DNA from: Streptomyces orinoci | GTDB taxonomy: Bacteria; Actinomycetota; Actinomycetes; Streptomycetales; Streptomycetaceae | Direction of reading: 5' to 3' | NCBI RefSeq assembly: GCF_003121295.1 | Contig: NZ_PHNC01000010.1 | Location: 124,001 to 188,000 of the forward strand | Length of the DNA stretch: 64,000 nucleotides | Shown here: piece by piece, positions 34,498 to 46,882 of the stretch | How positions within the stretch are numbered: the first letter of the stretch is position 1 | Layout: each line of letters starts with the position of its first letter | Program-made: the position numbers and the translations under genes | The notes under the pieces: model-generated | Told to the model about the DNA's origin: nothing | What the model saw: the letters and a program-made list of their open reading frames with translations, nothing else | Databases searched by the model: none

Positions 34498-36908
34498 CGG
34501 GCCGTGGGCAGCGTCAGCGTCACCGAGAAGACCTCCTCGCCGCCCACCTCCAGGGTGCCCCCCATGGCCTCCACCAGGTCACGGGAGAGCCGCAGCGGCA
34601 GGCTGTCTCCTCGCTCCGGCCCGCGGAACCCCGACAGCGTGACGACCAGCCGGTCGGGCAGCACCTCGGCGGTCAGGGCGGGTGACCGGCCGGGCGGGCC
34701 GTGCCGCAGGGCGTCGGCGGCGAGCGTGGTGAACACCCGGGTGAGCTGGGCGGCATCGGCGATCACCTCGGGCAGGCCGGGCGGGAGCGCGAGTTCGATG
34801 GTGCGGCCGCCCGGGCCCAGGTCGTCCAGGGCGGCCACCAGCACCTCACCGAGGTCCACCGGCCGCAGATAGAGGTCCAGGGCGCCGGCGTGCAACCGTC
34901 CCAAGTCGCCCAGGTCCGCCACCAGTTGGGCGGCCCGCGCGACCGCCGCCCGGGCGGCCCGGGGCCCCGGGCCGTCCGGCCCGTCCAGGGCCTGTTCGGC
35001 CGTCCGCAGCACCGCGCGCAGATCGCGGACCGCCAGGGCCAGCACTGCGGACCGCCGGCGCTCCGCCGCGACCAGGACGTCCGTCTCGGCGACCTGCCGG
35101 ATGAGCCTGCCGTGGGCCTGGGCGATGCCCAGCTGCGCGGCGCAGACGGCCAGGATCTGCCGGTCGTCGGTGGTCAGCCCCTGGCCGGCGGCGGCCAGGG
35201 TGAGTTCCTCATCGACCGGGCACTCGGCATCGGCCTCATAGGGGCGTTCGGGGGGGCGGTCGCCGGCGCTGGCGACCACGAACCAGCGCGGCGGGGTGCC
35301 GCTGTGCGGGTCACGCTGGAGCAGGCTCACCGCGCGCAGCCCGAAGTTCTCCCGGATCAGCTCGACCAGGGCGGGCAGGTCCCGGCCGCGCGCCATGGCG
35401 GTGGCCAGCCGGTTCACCGCCTGGGCCTCGGAGGTGGCGCGGACCGCCTGGTACATGCGACGCGACGCCCGGCCCGCCGCCGAGCCCACCAGCACCGCCA
35501 CCGCCACGAAGACCAGCAGCGCGACCATGTCGTTGCCGTGCGTGATATCCAGCGAATGGACGGGCACGGTGAGGTAGTAGTCGGCCAGCAGCGCCGCCAC
35601 CACCGCCCCCAGCAGGGCCGGCCAGACCCCGCCCACCAGCGCCAGCACCACCACGACCAGCAGCTGGAGCACCAGACCGGTGCCCAGGCCCAGCCGGCCG
35701 CGCAGGGCGGTGAGCACCAGGGTGAGCAGCGGCGGCAGCAGCACCGCCCCGGCCAGCGCCGCCCGGAACCGCCGGGGTCCGGTGGCCTCGCCGGGCCTGG
35801 GCAGCCGGAACAGCACGGCCGGCCCGGCGGCCGCCTCATGGCTGACGATATGGACGTCGATGGGTCCGGATCCGTCGATGGTCCGCCGTCCCACATCCGG
35901 CCGCAGCAGGGTTGCCAGCCTGCTGTGCCGGCTGGCGCCCAGCACGATCTGGGTGACGTTCTCCTCCCGGGCGAACTCCAGCAGCGTCTGGGCCACGTCA
36001 TCGCCGGTGATCTGGTGGTAGCTGCCGCCCAGCGACTCCACCAGGGCCCGCTGCCGGGCCAGTGCCGCCGGGTCGGCCGCGGCCGGTGCCTCGCCGGGGG
36101 CCACATACAGGGCCAGCAGTTCGCTGCCGGGGGTACGGTCGGTGATCCGTGCGGCCCGGCGGACCAGGGTCTCGCCCTCCGGCCCGCCGGTCAGGCCGAC
36201 CAGGATGCGTTCCCTGGTCTCCCAGGGCGCGGCGATGCCGTGTTCCTCGCGGTAGCGCCGCAGTCCCTCCTCCACCCGGTCGGCCAGCCAGAGCAGGGCC
36301 AGTTCGCGCAGCGCGGTGAGGTTGCCGACCCGGAAGTAGTGGGTCAGCGCCGCCTCGATCCGGCCGGGCGGGTAGATGTCGCCATGGGTCATCCGGCGGC
36401 GCAGCAACTCCGGTGTGAGATCGACCAGTTCGATCTGGTCGGCGCGGCGGGCCACCTCGTCGGGCAGCCGTTCGCGCTGCCGGACACCGGTGATCTGCCA
36501 CACCACGTCGTTGAGGGATTCCAGGTGCTGGACGTTGAGGGTGGTGATCACATCTATGCCGGCGTCCAGCAGTTCCTCGACGTCCTGCCAGCGCTTGGCG
36601 TTCCGGCTGCCGGGGACATTGCTGTGCGCCAGCTCGTCCACCAGGGCGGTCTGCGGGTGGCGGGCCAGCACCGCGTCCACGTCCATTTCCTCGAACCGGG
36701 CACCCCGGTGGGTCAGGACGCGGCGGGGCACCGTCTCCAGGCCCTCGGCCATGGCGGCAGTGAGCCGGCGGCCGTGCGGCTCGGCGAGCCCGATGACCAC
36801 ATCGGCGCCCTCGTCCCGCAGCCGCCGGCCTTCGCGCAGCATGGCGTAGGTCTTCCCGACCCCTGGGGCGGCCCCCAGGTAGATCCGGAGTCTGCCGCGC
36901 GCTGCCAT
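34491..36908 (-). CDS. kdpD: KdpD-like osmosensor with a degenerate histidine-kinase core
   Basis: This 805-residue protein keeps the KdpD N-domain (LRIYLGAAPGVGKTYAML with the Walker-like GVGKT, then VITTLNVQHLESLNDVV), a USP domain (about 225-355), four membrane helices (about 375-480) and a GAF-like domain (about 500-610). In the DHp helix, where functional KdpD has SHDLRTPL, this protein reads VRDLRAVL, so the phospho-acceptor His is replaced by Arg at about residue 628. The ATP-binding part lacks a clear DxGxG box, and the N-box reads AADALRHGPP. Autophosphorylation therefore seems lost. No kdpE gene is nearby. It may act as a sensor or anchor only. Confidence 0.88.
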   Translation of the reverse strand: MAARGRLRIYLGAAPGVGKTYAMLREGRRLRDEGADVVIGLAEPHGRRLTAAMAEGLETVPRRVLTHRGARFEEMDVDAVLARHPQTALVDELAHSNVPGSRNAKRWQDVEELLDAGIDVITTLNVQHLESLNDVVWQITGVRQRERLPDEVARRADQIELVDLTPELLRRRMTHGDIYPPGRIEAALTHYFRVGNLTALRELALLWLADRVEEGLRRYREEHGIAAPWETRERILVGLTGGPEGETLVRRAARITDRTPGSELLALYVAPGEAPAAADPAALARQRALVESLGGSYHQITGDDVAQTLLEFAREENVTQIVLGASRHSRLATLLRPDVGRRTIDGSGPIDVHIVSHEAAAGPAVLFRLPRPGEATGPRRFRAALAGAVLLPPLLTLVLTALRGRLGLGTGLVLQLLVVVVLALVGGVWPALLGAVVAALLADYYLTVPVHSLDITHGNDMVALLVFVAVAVLVGSAAGRASRRMYQAVRATSEAQAVNRLATAMARGRDLPALVELIRENFGLRAVSLLQRDPHSGTPPRWFVVASAGDRPPERPYEADAECPVDEELTLAAAGQGLTTDDRQILAVCAAQLGIAQAHGRLIRQVAETDVLVAAERRRSAVLALAVRDLRAVLRTAEQALDGPDGPGPRAARAAVARAAQLVADLGDLGRLHAGALDLYLRPVDLGEVLVAALDDLGPGGRTIELALPPGLPEVIADAAQLTRVFTTLAADALRHGPPGRSPALTAEVLPDRLVVTLSGFRGPERGDSLPLRLSRDLVEAMGGTLEVGGEEVFSVTLTLPTARQ

Positions 36909-36950
36909 TCCTCCATGGTTGTCCGCCGGGCGGCCCGGGGCACCCGGAAA

Positions 36951-36994
36951 GGCCGCCGCCCCGGCCCGGCGAGTGCCGGACCGGGGCGGTGGCC
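36951..36994. terminator. long nested hairpin between icd and kdpD
   Basis: GGCCGCCGCCCCGG (36951-36964) pairs with CCGGGGCGGTGGCC (36981-36994) with one G-U. Inside the loop CCGGC-gagt-GCCGG forms a second stem. It begins 15 bp past the isocitrate dehydrogenase stop and probably separates that leftward transcript from kdpD. Confidence 0.75.
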
Positions 36995-37008
36995 GATGGG
37001 GGCGGCGA

Positions 37009-40156
<3,148 letters not shown>

Positions 40157-42676
40157 GTGGTGGGAGAACCCGCCGGAATATCGACCGAAGGCCCCCCGCG
40201 ACCGGCGCTCGCCGGTGATCTGGAGCGGATGTTCGCGGAGGTCCTGGCCGATCTCGTAAGCGCCGAACAGGTGCCTGCCGACAGCCACTTCTTCGACGAT
40301 CTCGGCGCGGACTCCATGGTGATGGCCCGTTTCTGCGCCCGGGTGAGAAAGCGGCCGGACCTGCCCTCGGTATCGATGAAGGACATCTACCGGCATTCCA
40401 CGGTGCGCAGCCTGGCCACGGCATTCGCGGACACTCCGCAGACGGCCCCCGAGCCCGCTCCGCCGGCCGATCCGGTGCCGCCCGGCAGCACCCCGCGCTA
40501 CCTGGTCTGCGGCACCCTGCAGTTTCTGGTCTTCCTGGCCTATTCCTATCTCACCGCCCTCGCCGGCGCCCGCGGCTATCAATGGGTCGCCGACAGCCCC
40601 GACGGCCTGGGCGTCTACGGTCGTTCGGTCCTCTTCGGCGGCGCCGACTTCCTCGGCCTGTGCATGTTCCCGGTGCTGGCCAAATGGATTCTGGTGGGCC
40701 GCTGGCGGCCCGGTGAATTCCCGGTGTGGAGCCTGGCCTATCTGCGTTTCTGGACCGTGAAGCTGCTGGTGCAGGCCAACCCGGCGGTCCTGTTCGTGGG
40801 CACCCCGCTGTATGTGCTCTATCTCAGGGCCCTGGGCGCCAGAATCGGCGGACAGGTCACCATCCTCTCCCGGTTCGTACCGGTCTGCACCGATCTGCTG
40901 ACCATTGGCAGCGGCACCGTGATCCGCAAGGACTCCTATCTGCTCTGCTACCGGGCCGAGGCGGGCCGGATCCAAACCGGTCCGGTCACCATCGGCCGGA
41001 ACGCGTTCATCGGCGAGCAGACCGTGCTGGACATCCACACCTCGATGGGCGACGGGGCCCAACTGGGCCATGCCTCCGCCCTGCAGCACGGCGAGGCGGT
41101 GCCGGCCGGCCGCCACTGGCACGGTTCCCCCGCCCAGCCAACGGAGTTGGACTACCTCAGGGTGGCCCCGGCCCGCTGTGGCGCGCCGCGCCGGGCCGGC
41201 TTTGCGCTGTTCCTCCTGGCGCGGACCTTTCTGCTGACCATGCCGCTATGGCTGGCCGGCGGCTATCTGCTGCTCAACAAGGTGCCCAGCCTGACCGGCC
41301 GGTCCGACGCCGCCCGGGAGCCGGTCGCCTCGGCGGCGTTCTGGCTGGACGCGCTCCTGGTCTCCGCGGTGCTCTTCGGCCTGCTGCTCATCGGCGGTCT
41401 GCTGTTCCTGGCCACCGTCCCCCGGCTGATGCACCTGCCCATCGAGCCGGACCGGGTCTATCCGCTGTACGGCTACCGCTACGCCATGCACCGCTCGGTC
41501 TCCCGGCTGACCAACTCCCGCTATTTCACCTGGCTGTTCGGTGACAGCTCCTATATCGTGCACTATCTGACCCTGCTGGGATACGACCTGTCCCAGGCCG
41601 AGCAGACCGGCTCCAACTTCGGCATCGGCCTCAAGCATGAGAGCCCCTATCTGAGCACCGTAGGCCGCGGCACCATGGTCGCCGACGGGCTGTCCCTCAT
41701 GAACGCCGACTACTCCAGCACCTCCTTCAAGGTGTCCCGGACCGTCATCGGCGCCCATAACTTCCTGGGCAACCACATCGCCTACCCCTCGGGCGGCCGC
41801 ACCGGCGAGAACTGCCTGATCGCCACCAAGGCGATGGTCCCGCTGGACGGCGAACTCCGCGAGGGCGTCGGCCTGCTGGGCTCCCCCAGCTTCGAGATCC
41901 CGCGCACCGTGGAACGCGACACCCGCTTCGATCATCTGCGCACCGGCGGAGAGCTGGAGAGCCGCCTGGCCGCCAAGAACCGCTACAACCTGCGCACCAT
42001 CGCCCTGGTGCTGCTGATCCGCTGGGGACAGTTCCTCGGCGTCACCGCCCTGGTGCTGGCCACCGCCGAACGGGACGGCATGGCAGGCCAGTTGCTGGAC
42101 GCCGCCTTTCTGCCCGCCGTACTGGTCTTCACCACCGTCTACTACGCGCTGATGGAGCGCTGCCTCACCCGCTTCCGGCCGCTGGAGCCCACCGTGTGCT
42201 CCATCTACGACCGCTACTTCTGGCATCACGAGCGCCTGTGGAAGGTCCCCCAGGGCCACTTCAACGCGTTCAATGGCACCCCGTTCAAAAACCTCCTCTG
42301 GCGGATGCTGGGCGTCCGGGTCGGCCGCCGGGTCTTCGACGACGGCTGTGACCTCTCGGAACGGACCCTGACCACCATCGGGGACGACTGCACCCTGGGC
42401 TTCTCCAGCAAGATCCAGTGCCATTCACAGGAGGACGGCACCTTCAAGTCCGACCGCACCGTGCTGGGCGCGGGCTGCACCCTCGGCATCAACGCCCTGG
42501 TCCACTACGGCGTGACCATGGGCGAGGGCGCGGTGCTCGCCCCGGACTCCTTCCTGATGAAGGGCGAGGAGGTCCCCGCCCACGCACGCTGGGGCGGCAA
42601 TCCCGCCAGCGCCGGCGGCACCCCGGCACTGGGGAAGCCGAGCACCGTACCGACTCTGCGAGGGGGAAGCCGATGA
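40157..42676 (+). CDS. Pls-like synthetase membrane half: carrier domain + six membrane helices + three beta-helix domains
   Basis: This 839-residue protein opens with a peptidyl-carrier domain (residues about 20-95; FFDDLGADSMVMARF, Ser53 for phosphopantetheine). Pairs of membrane helices follow at about 115-180, 350-422 and 640-694. Between and after them lie three soluble hexapeptide-repeat (left-handed beta-helix) domains: IGGQVTILSRFVPVCTDLLT onward, VGRGTMVADGLSLMNADYSS onward, and LTTIGDDCTLGFSSKIQC onward. This is the C-terminal layout of epsilon-poly-lysine synthetase Pls and of TIGR02353 terminal domains, but the adenylation domain is missing. It starts at GTG 40157 (or 40160) after AAGGAG. 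Its stop overlaps the next gene. It probably performs chain elongation or export at the membrane. Confidence 0.88.
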   Translation: MVGEPAGISTEGPPRPALAGDLERMFAEVLADLVSAEQVPADSHFFDDLGADSMVMARFCARVRKRPDLPSVSMKDIYRHSTVRSLATAFADTPQTAPEPAPPADPVPPGSTPRYLVCGTLQFLVFLAYSYLTALAGARGYQWVADSPDGLGVYGRSVLFGGADFLGLCMFPVLAKWILVGRWRPGEFPVWSLAYLRFWTVKLLVQANPAVLFVGTPLYVLYLRALGARIGGQVTILSRFVPVCTDLLTIGSGTVIRKDSYLLCYRAEAGRIQTGPVTIGRNAFIGEQTVLDIHTSMGDGAQLGHASALQHGEAVPAGRHWHGSPAQPTELDYLRVAPARCGAPRRAGFALFLLARTFLLTMPLWLAGGYLLLNKVPSLTGRSDAAREPVASAAFWLDALLVSAVLFGLLLIGGLLFLATVPRLMHLPIEPDRVYPLYGYRYAMHRSVSRLTNSRYFTWLFGDSSYIVHYLTLLGYDLSQAEQTGSNFGIGLKHESPYLSTVGRGTMVADGLSLMNADYSSTSFKVSRTVIGAHNFLGNHIAYPSGGRTGENCLIATKAMVPLDGELREGVGLLGSPSFEIPRTVERDTRFDHLRTGGELESRLAAKNRYNLRTIALVLLIRWGQFLGVTALVLATAERDGMAGQLLDAAFLPAVLVFTTVYYALMERCLTRFRPLEPTVCSIYDRYFWHHERLWKVPQGHFNAFNGTPFKNLLWRMLGVRVGRRVFDDGCDLSERTLTTIGDDCTLGFSSKIQCHSQEDGTFKSDRTVLGAGCTLGINALVHYGVTMGEGAVLAPDSFLMKGEEVPAHARWGGNPASAGGTPALGKPSTVPTLRGGSR

Positions 42677-45600
42677 GCAGCGAGGAGTTCTGGCGGCGGA
42701 CGCTGCTGGAGGGCGGTGTCACCACCGTGCCGCGCTGGACCCGGACGCCCGTGCCGGGCCTGGCGGAACACCGCGGCGCCCTGCCGCCCGGCCTGGCCCC
42801 CGGCACCACCCAACTGCTGGCCGCCCACGCCAAGGTGCTGGCCGCCCTCACCGGCGAGCCGGAGGTCACCACCGGCTATACGGTCACCTCCGACGGCCCG
42901 GCGCTGCCCTGCCGGCTGAGCGTGGCGCCCGGCTCCTGGCACACCCTGCTGACGGCCGTCCGCCGCGCCGAGGCCGAGCTGCTGACCCACCGGGACTTCC
43001 CGGTGGACAAGCTCCGCCGCCGGCTCGGCCTGGCACGCCCGCCCTTCGAGACCCTGCTGGACCCGCACGGCGGCGAACTCCCCGAGGGCACGGTGTTCTC
43101 GCTGCGCGTCCAGGACGGCTCCCTGCTGCTGCGCTACCGCACCGAGGTCCTGGACGCCGAGGCCGCAGCCCGGATCGCCGGATACCACCTCACCGCGCTC
43201 ACCCTGCTGCACACCACGCCCGACCAGGAACACCAGCACCAGAGCCTGCTGTCCGAGGCGGAGCTCCGCTTCCAGCTGGAGGGCCTGGCCGGGCCGCGCC
43301 GCCCACTGCCGGACCGCCGCTTCCATGAGCTCTTCGAGGAGCGGGTACGCCGCCACCCCGAGGCCATCGCCATCGAGCACGGCGAGCGGCGGTGGACGTA
43401 CCGCGAACTCAACCGCCGCGCCAACCGCCTGGCCCGGGCCCTGCTGGCCCGTGGTCTGCGGCCGGAGGACGTGGTCGCGGTGGTGACCGAACGCGACCTC
43501 GGCTGGGCGGCGGCCGTGCTGGCCGTCTTCAAGGCCGGGGGCGCCTATCTGCCCGTGGAGCCGCACTTCCCGGCCGGCCGCATCGCCACCATGCTCTCCC
43601 GCGCCGGCTGCACCCTGGTGCTCACCGAACCCGGCAGCACCACCACCCTCAATGAGGCCCTGGGCTCCCTGCCCGGCGTCCGCACCCTGCTGCTGGAGAC
43701 GGCCTGGCGGGAGGACCACGCCGAGGACGACCCCGGCGTCCCGGTGGCCGCGGACCAACTGGCCTATGTCTACTTCACCTCCGGCTCCACCGGTGAGCCC
43801 AAGGGCGCCATGTGCGAGCACGCCGGAATGCTCAACCACCTCTACGCCAAGATCGCCGACCTGGGGGTCGAGGAGGGCCGGGTGGTCGCCCAGACCGCCC
43901 CGCAGTGCTTTGACATCTCGCTGTGGCAGCTGGTCTCGGCGCTGCTGGCCGGCGGGCGGACGCTGCTGGTGGAGCAGGAAGTGATCCTGGACGTCCCACG
44001 GTTTGTGGACCGGATCGCCGAGGGCCGGGTCGCCGTCCTCCAGGTGGTGCCCTCCTATCTGGAGGCCGTCCTGACCCACCTGGAGCGCAGCCCTCGTCAA
44101 CTCCCGGACCTGCGCTGTGTGTCGGTGACCGGCGAGGCGCTGAAGAAGGAGCTGGTCCAGCGCTGGTTCGCCGCCCGGCCCGGCATCCGGCTGGTCAACG
44201 CCTATGGGCTGACCGAGACTTCGGACGACACCAACCATGAGGTGATGGACCGTCCCCCCGCGGGCGACCGGGTTCCGCTGGGCCCCTGTGTGCCCAATGT
44301 CCATGTCTATGTGGTGGACGAGCGGCTGCGGCCGGTGCCGCTGGGCGCCCCCGGCGAGATTGTCTTCTCCGGGGTCTGTGTGGGGCGGGGCTATGTCAAC
44401 GACCCCGAGCGCACCAAGCAGTCCTTCCTGGCGGACCCGCACCGCCCCGGCAACCGGCTCTATCGCAGCGGGGACTTCGGGCGCTGGCTGCCCGAGGGCA
44501 AGCTGGAGTTCCTGGGCCGCCGGGACAGCCAGGTCAAGCTGCGCGGTTTCCGGATAGAGACCGGCGATATCGAGAACGCCCTGCTGCGGGTGCCCGGTGT
44601 CCGCGACGGTGCGGTGGTGATCGCCTCGGCCGGTGGCCGGAACAGACAGCTGGTGGCCTTCTATGCCGCCCCCCACGCCCTGGACCCCGAAGACCTGCGG
44701 AAGCGGCTGGCAAGTGCCCTGCCCGCCTATATGGTCCCGGCCGCCTTCCACTGGCGCCAGGCCCTCCCGCTGACCCCCAACAGCAAAACCGACCGCAAGG
44801 CACTCACCGCGCTGGCCGCCCAACTCGCCACCGGCGAGACGGAGTTCGAGGCCGCCCGCACCGCCACCGAACGCCGGCTGGCCGCCGCCTGGGCCAAGGT
44901 GCTGGGCGTCCCCGAGGATCGCGTCGGACGGCTGGACCACTTCTTCGACCGGGGCGGCGACTCCCTCTCGGCGGTGAAACTGGCCATCGCCCTGGACCGC
45001 GCGGTCACCCTCAAGGACATCACCCGCCACCCTGTCCTGGCCGAGCAGGCCCAACTGCTCGACGGCGACTCGCCGCAACGGCCCGGGCTGCTCCAGCCAC
45101 TGACCCGCCCGGCGGGCCCGCCCGCCGCGCTGCTGGTCTGCTTCCCCTACGCGGGCGGCACCGCGGCCGGCTACCAGCCGCTGGCCAGAGCGCTGCGCGG
45201 CAGCGGGCTGGCGGTGTACGCCGTGGAACTCCCCGGCCATGACCCGGCCGCCGAGGGCGACCCCTTCGCGCCGCTGGACCAGGTGGTCCAGCGCGCCGCC
45301 CAGGAGATCACCGCCCTCGGCAACCTGCCCGTGCTGCTCTGGGGCCACTCCTCCGGCGCCGCCCCCGCCCTGGCCACCGCACGGGCACTGGAGGGCCAAG
45401 GAGCGGATGTACGACGGGTGTTCCTCGGCGCCCAGCTGCTCGGCGACGCCGCCACCCGCCGCGCCGCCGCCGAGCGGCTGGCCGGGCTGGACGACGCGGA
45501 GATCACCAAGGAGCTCAGCGGACAGGCCGGTTACCCCGGCCCGGCCGAGCCGGATGACCACCGGGCGGCACACACCGGCGCCGCCTACCGCCACGACTGC

Positions 45601-45846
45601 ACCGCCGCCCACCGCTACTTCGCCGCTCTCCTGGACCACCCGCCCACCGTCCGGCTCTCCGCCCCCGTCACCGCGGTACTGGCCGCCGACGACCCGCACA
45701 CCCCCGAGGCCGCCACCCGCTATCTCGACTGGCGGCTGCTGGCCGACCGGGTGGAACTGCACCAACTCGACCACGGCGGCCACTACTTCCCGCGCACCGC
45801 CCCACAGGGGGCCGCCCGCGCGGTGCTCTCCACCCTCCCGTCCTGA
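42673..45846 (+). CDS. non-ribosomal peptide synthetase: truncated C lobe - A - PCP - TE
   Basis: This 1057-residue protein has four parts. Residues 1-220 resemble only the C-terminal lobe of a condensation domain and lack HHxxxDG. The adenylation domain spans about 223-720 (YFTSGSTGEPKGA at ~367, GRRDSQVKLRGFRIE, and the core Lys in NSKTDRKALT). The carrier domain has Ser764 (FFDRGGDSLS). The thioesterase has GHSSG with Ser893 and a late His (DHGGHYFP). Reading the substrate pocket by eye against GrsA gives D-I-W-Q-S-T-A-D-D-K; two acidic residues fit a basic amino acid. Given sbnA/sbnB downstream, L-2,3-diaminopropionate is the likely substrate. The ATG overlaps the previous stop. Confidence 0.9.
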   Translation: MSSEEFWRRTLLEGGVTTVPRWTRTPVPGLAEHRGALPPGLAPGTTQLLAAHAKVLAALTGEPEVTTGYTVTSDGPALPCRLSVAPGSWHTLLTAVRRAEAELLTHRDFPVDKLRRRLGLARPPFETLLDPHGGELPEGTVFSLRVQDGSLLLRYRTEVLDAEAAARIAGYHLTALTLLHTTPDQEHQHQSLLSEAELRFQLEGLAGPRRPLPDRRFHELFEERVRRHPEAIAIEHGERRWTYRELNRRANRLARALLARGLRPEDVVAVVTERDLGWAAAVLAVFKAGGAYLPVEPHFPAGRIATMLSRAGCTLVLTEPGSTTTLNEALGSLPGVRTLLLETAWREDHAEDDPGVPVAADQLAYVYFTSGSTGEPKGAMCEHAGMLNHLYAKIADLGVEEGRVVAQTAPQCFDISLWQLVSALLAGGRTLLVEQEVILDVPRFVDRIAEGRVAVLQVVPSYLEAVLTHLERSPRQLPDLRCVSVTGEALKKELVQRWFAARPGIRLVNAYGLTETSDDTNHEVMDRPPAGDRVPLGPCVPNVHVYVVDERLRPVPLGAPGEIVFSGVCVGRGYVNDPERTKQSFLADPHRPGNRLYRSGDFGRWLPEGKLEFLGRRDSQVKLRGFRIETGDIENALLRVPGVRDGAVVIASAGGRNRQLVAFYAAPHALDPEDLRKRLASALPAYMVPAAFHWRQALPLTPNSKTDRKALTALAAQLATGETEFEAARTATERRLAAAWAKVLGVPEDRVGRLDHFFDRGGDSLSAVKLAIALDRAVTLKDITRHPVLAEQAQLLDGDSPQRPGLLQPLTRPAGPPAALLVCFPYAGGTAAGYQPLARALRGSGLAVYAVELPGHDPAAEGDPFAPLDQVVQRAAQEITALGNLPVLLWGHSSGAAPALATARALEGQGADVRRVFLGAQLLGDAATRRAAAERLAGLDDAEITKELSGQAGYPGPAEPDDHRAAHTGAAYRHDCTAAHRYFAALLDHPPTVRLSAPVTAVLAADDPHTPEAATRYLDWRLLADRVELHQLDHGGHYFPRTAPQGAARAVLSTLPS

Positions 45847-45883
45847 CCTCTTGTGACCTTTCGGAGAAAGGAACCCCGACCCC

Positions 45884-46882
45884 ATGCCCTCCCCATCCCC
45901 TCTGCCGGATCCGGAGCTGAGCCCCGGCCGTCCGCCCCTGCTGCGCGTGCCGGGTCCCAGCGACCCGCGCGACTGGGCGGCCGCGCACCGGGACGCGTTA
46001 CGGGCCGCCGTGGCCGAGCACGGTTCCCTGCTGGTCCGCGGCCTGGGTCTGCGGGACGCGGCCGGCACCGGCGCCGTCTTCCGGGAGCTGGCCGACGGAC
46101 TGCTGACCGAGCGGGAGACCTTCGCCGCCCGCAAGACCTTTGCCGAGGGCGCCTACTCGGCCACCAAGTGGCCGCAGAACCAGCAGATGTGTATGCACCA
46201 CGAGATGAGCTACGCCCTGCGCTTCCCCGGCCTGATGCTGTTCGCCTGCCTCACCGCCCCCACCGAGGGCGGGGCCACCACGGTGGCCGACTCCCCGGCC
46301 GTGCTGGACGCGCTCCCCGCCGCCCTGGTCAAGCGCTTCGAAACCGAGGGCTGGCTGCTCACCCGCAACTACAACGAGGAGATCGGGGCCTCGGTCGCCG
46401 AGGCCTTCGGCACCGAGGACCGCGCCGTGGTCGAGGACTACTGCCGCGCCAACTCCATTGAGTTTGCCTGGCAGCCGGACGGCGGGCTGCGCACCCGGCA
46501 GCGCCGCAGCGCCGTGGTGCGCCATCCGGTCACCGGCCGGCGCTGCTGGTTCAACCAGGTCGCCTTCCTCAATGAGTGGACCATCGCCGAAGAGGTGCGC
46601 GAGTACCTGCTGGATGTCTACGGCGCGGACGGGCTGCCGTTCAACACCTGCTTCGGCGACGGCGAACCCATCGGCGAGGACGTGGTGGCCCTGCTCAATG
46701 AGGTCTATGCGGCCCACACCCGGCGTGAGCCCTGGCAGCCGGGCGATCTGCTGCTGGTGGACAACGTCCGTACCGCACACGGCAGAGAGCCCTTCGAGGG
46801 GCCCCGTGAAGTGCTGGTCGCCCTGGCCGATGAGGTCCGTCTGTCCGACTGCTCCCCCACCATCGAGGTGACCGCCGCATGA
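45884..46882 (+). CDS. TauD/TfdA-family (SyrP-like) Fe(II)/2-oxoglutarate dioxygenase
   Basis: This 332-residue enzyme has the HxE iron-binding motif in QNQQMCMHHEMSYALRFP (His105, Glu107), the distal His and Arg in LLVDNVRTAHGREPFEGP, and conserved RNYNEEIG and FNQVAFLNEW segments. SyrP-like members hydroxylate amino acids, often while bound to a carrier domain, at the beta carbon. In this operon it could hydroxylate diaminopropionate or a neighbouring residue. The ATG is 37 bp after the NRPS stop, with GGAGAAAGGA upstream. Its stop overlaps the sbnB ATG. Confidence 0.88.
   Translation: MPSPSPLPDPELSPGRPPLLRVPGPSDPRDWAAAHRDALRAAVAEHGSLLVRGLGLRDAAGTGAVFRELADGLLTERETFAARKTFAEGAYSATKWPQNQQMCMHHEMSYALRFPGLMLFACLTAPTEGGATTVADSPAVLDALPAALVKRFETEGWLLTRNYNEEIGASVAEAFGTEDRAVVEDYCRANSIEFAWQPDGGLRTRQRRSAVVRHPVTGRRCWFNQVAFLNEWTIAEEVREYLLDVYGADGLPFNTCFGDGEPIGEDVVALLNEVYAAHTRREPWQPGDLLLVDNVRTAHGREPFEGPREVLVALADEVRLSDCSPTIEVTAA

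Noticed and set aside
42673..43340. Complete condensation domain at the synthetase N-terminus
   Set aside because: The segment is half length and lacks HHxxxDG.
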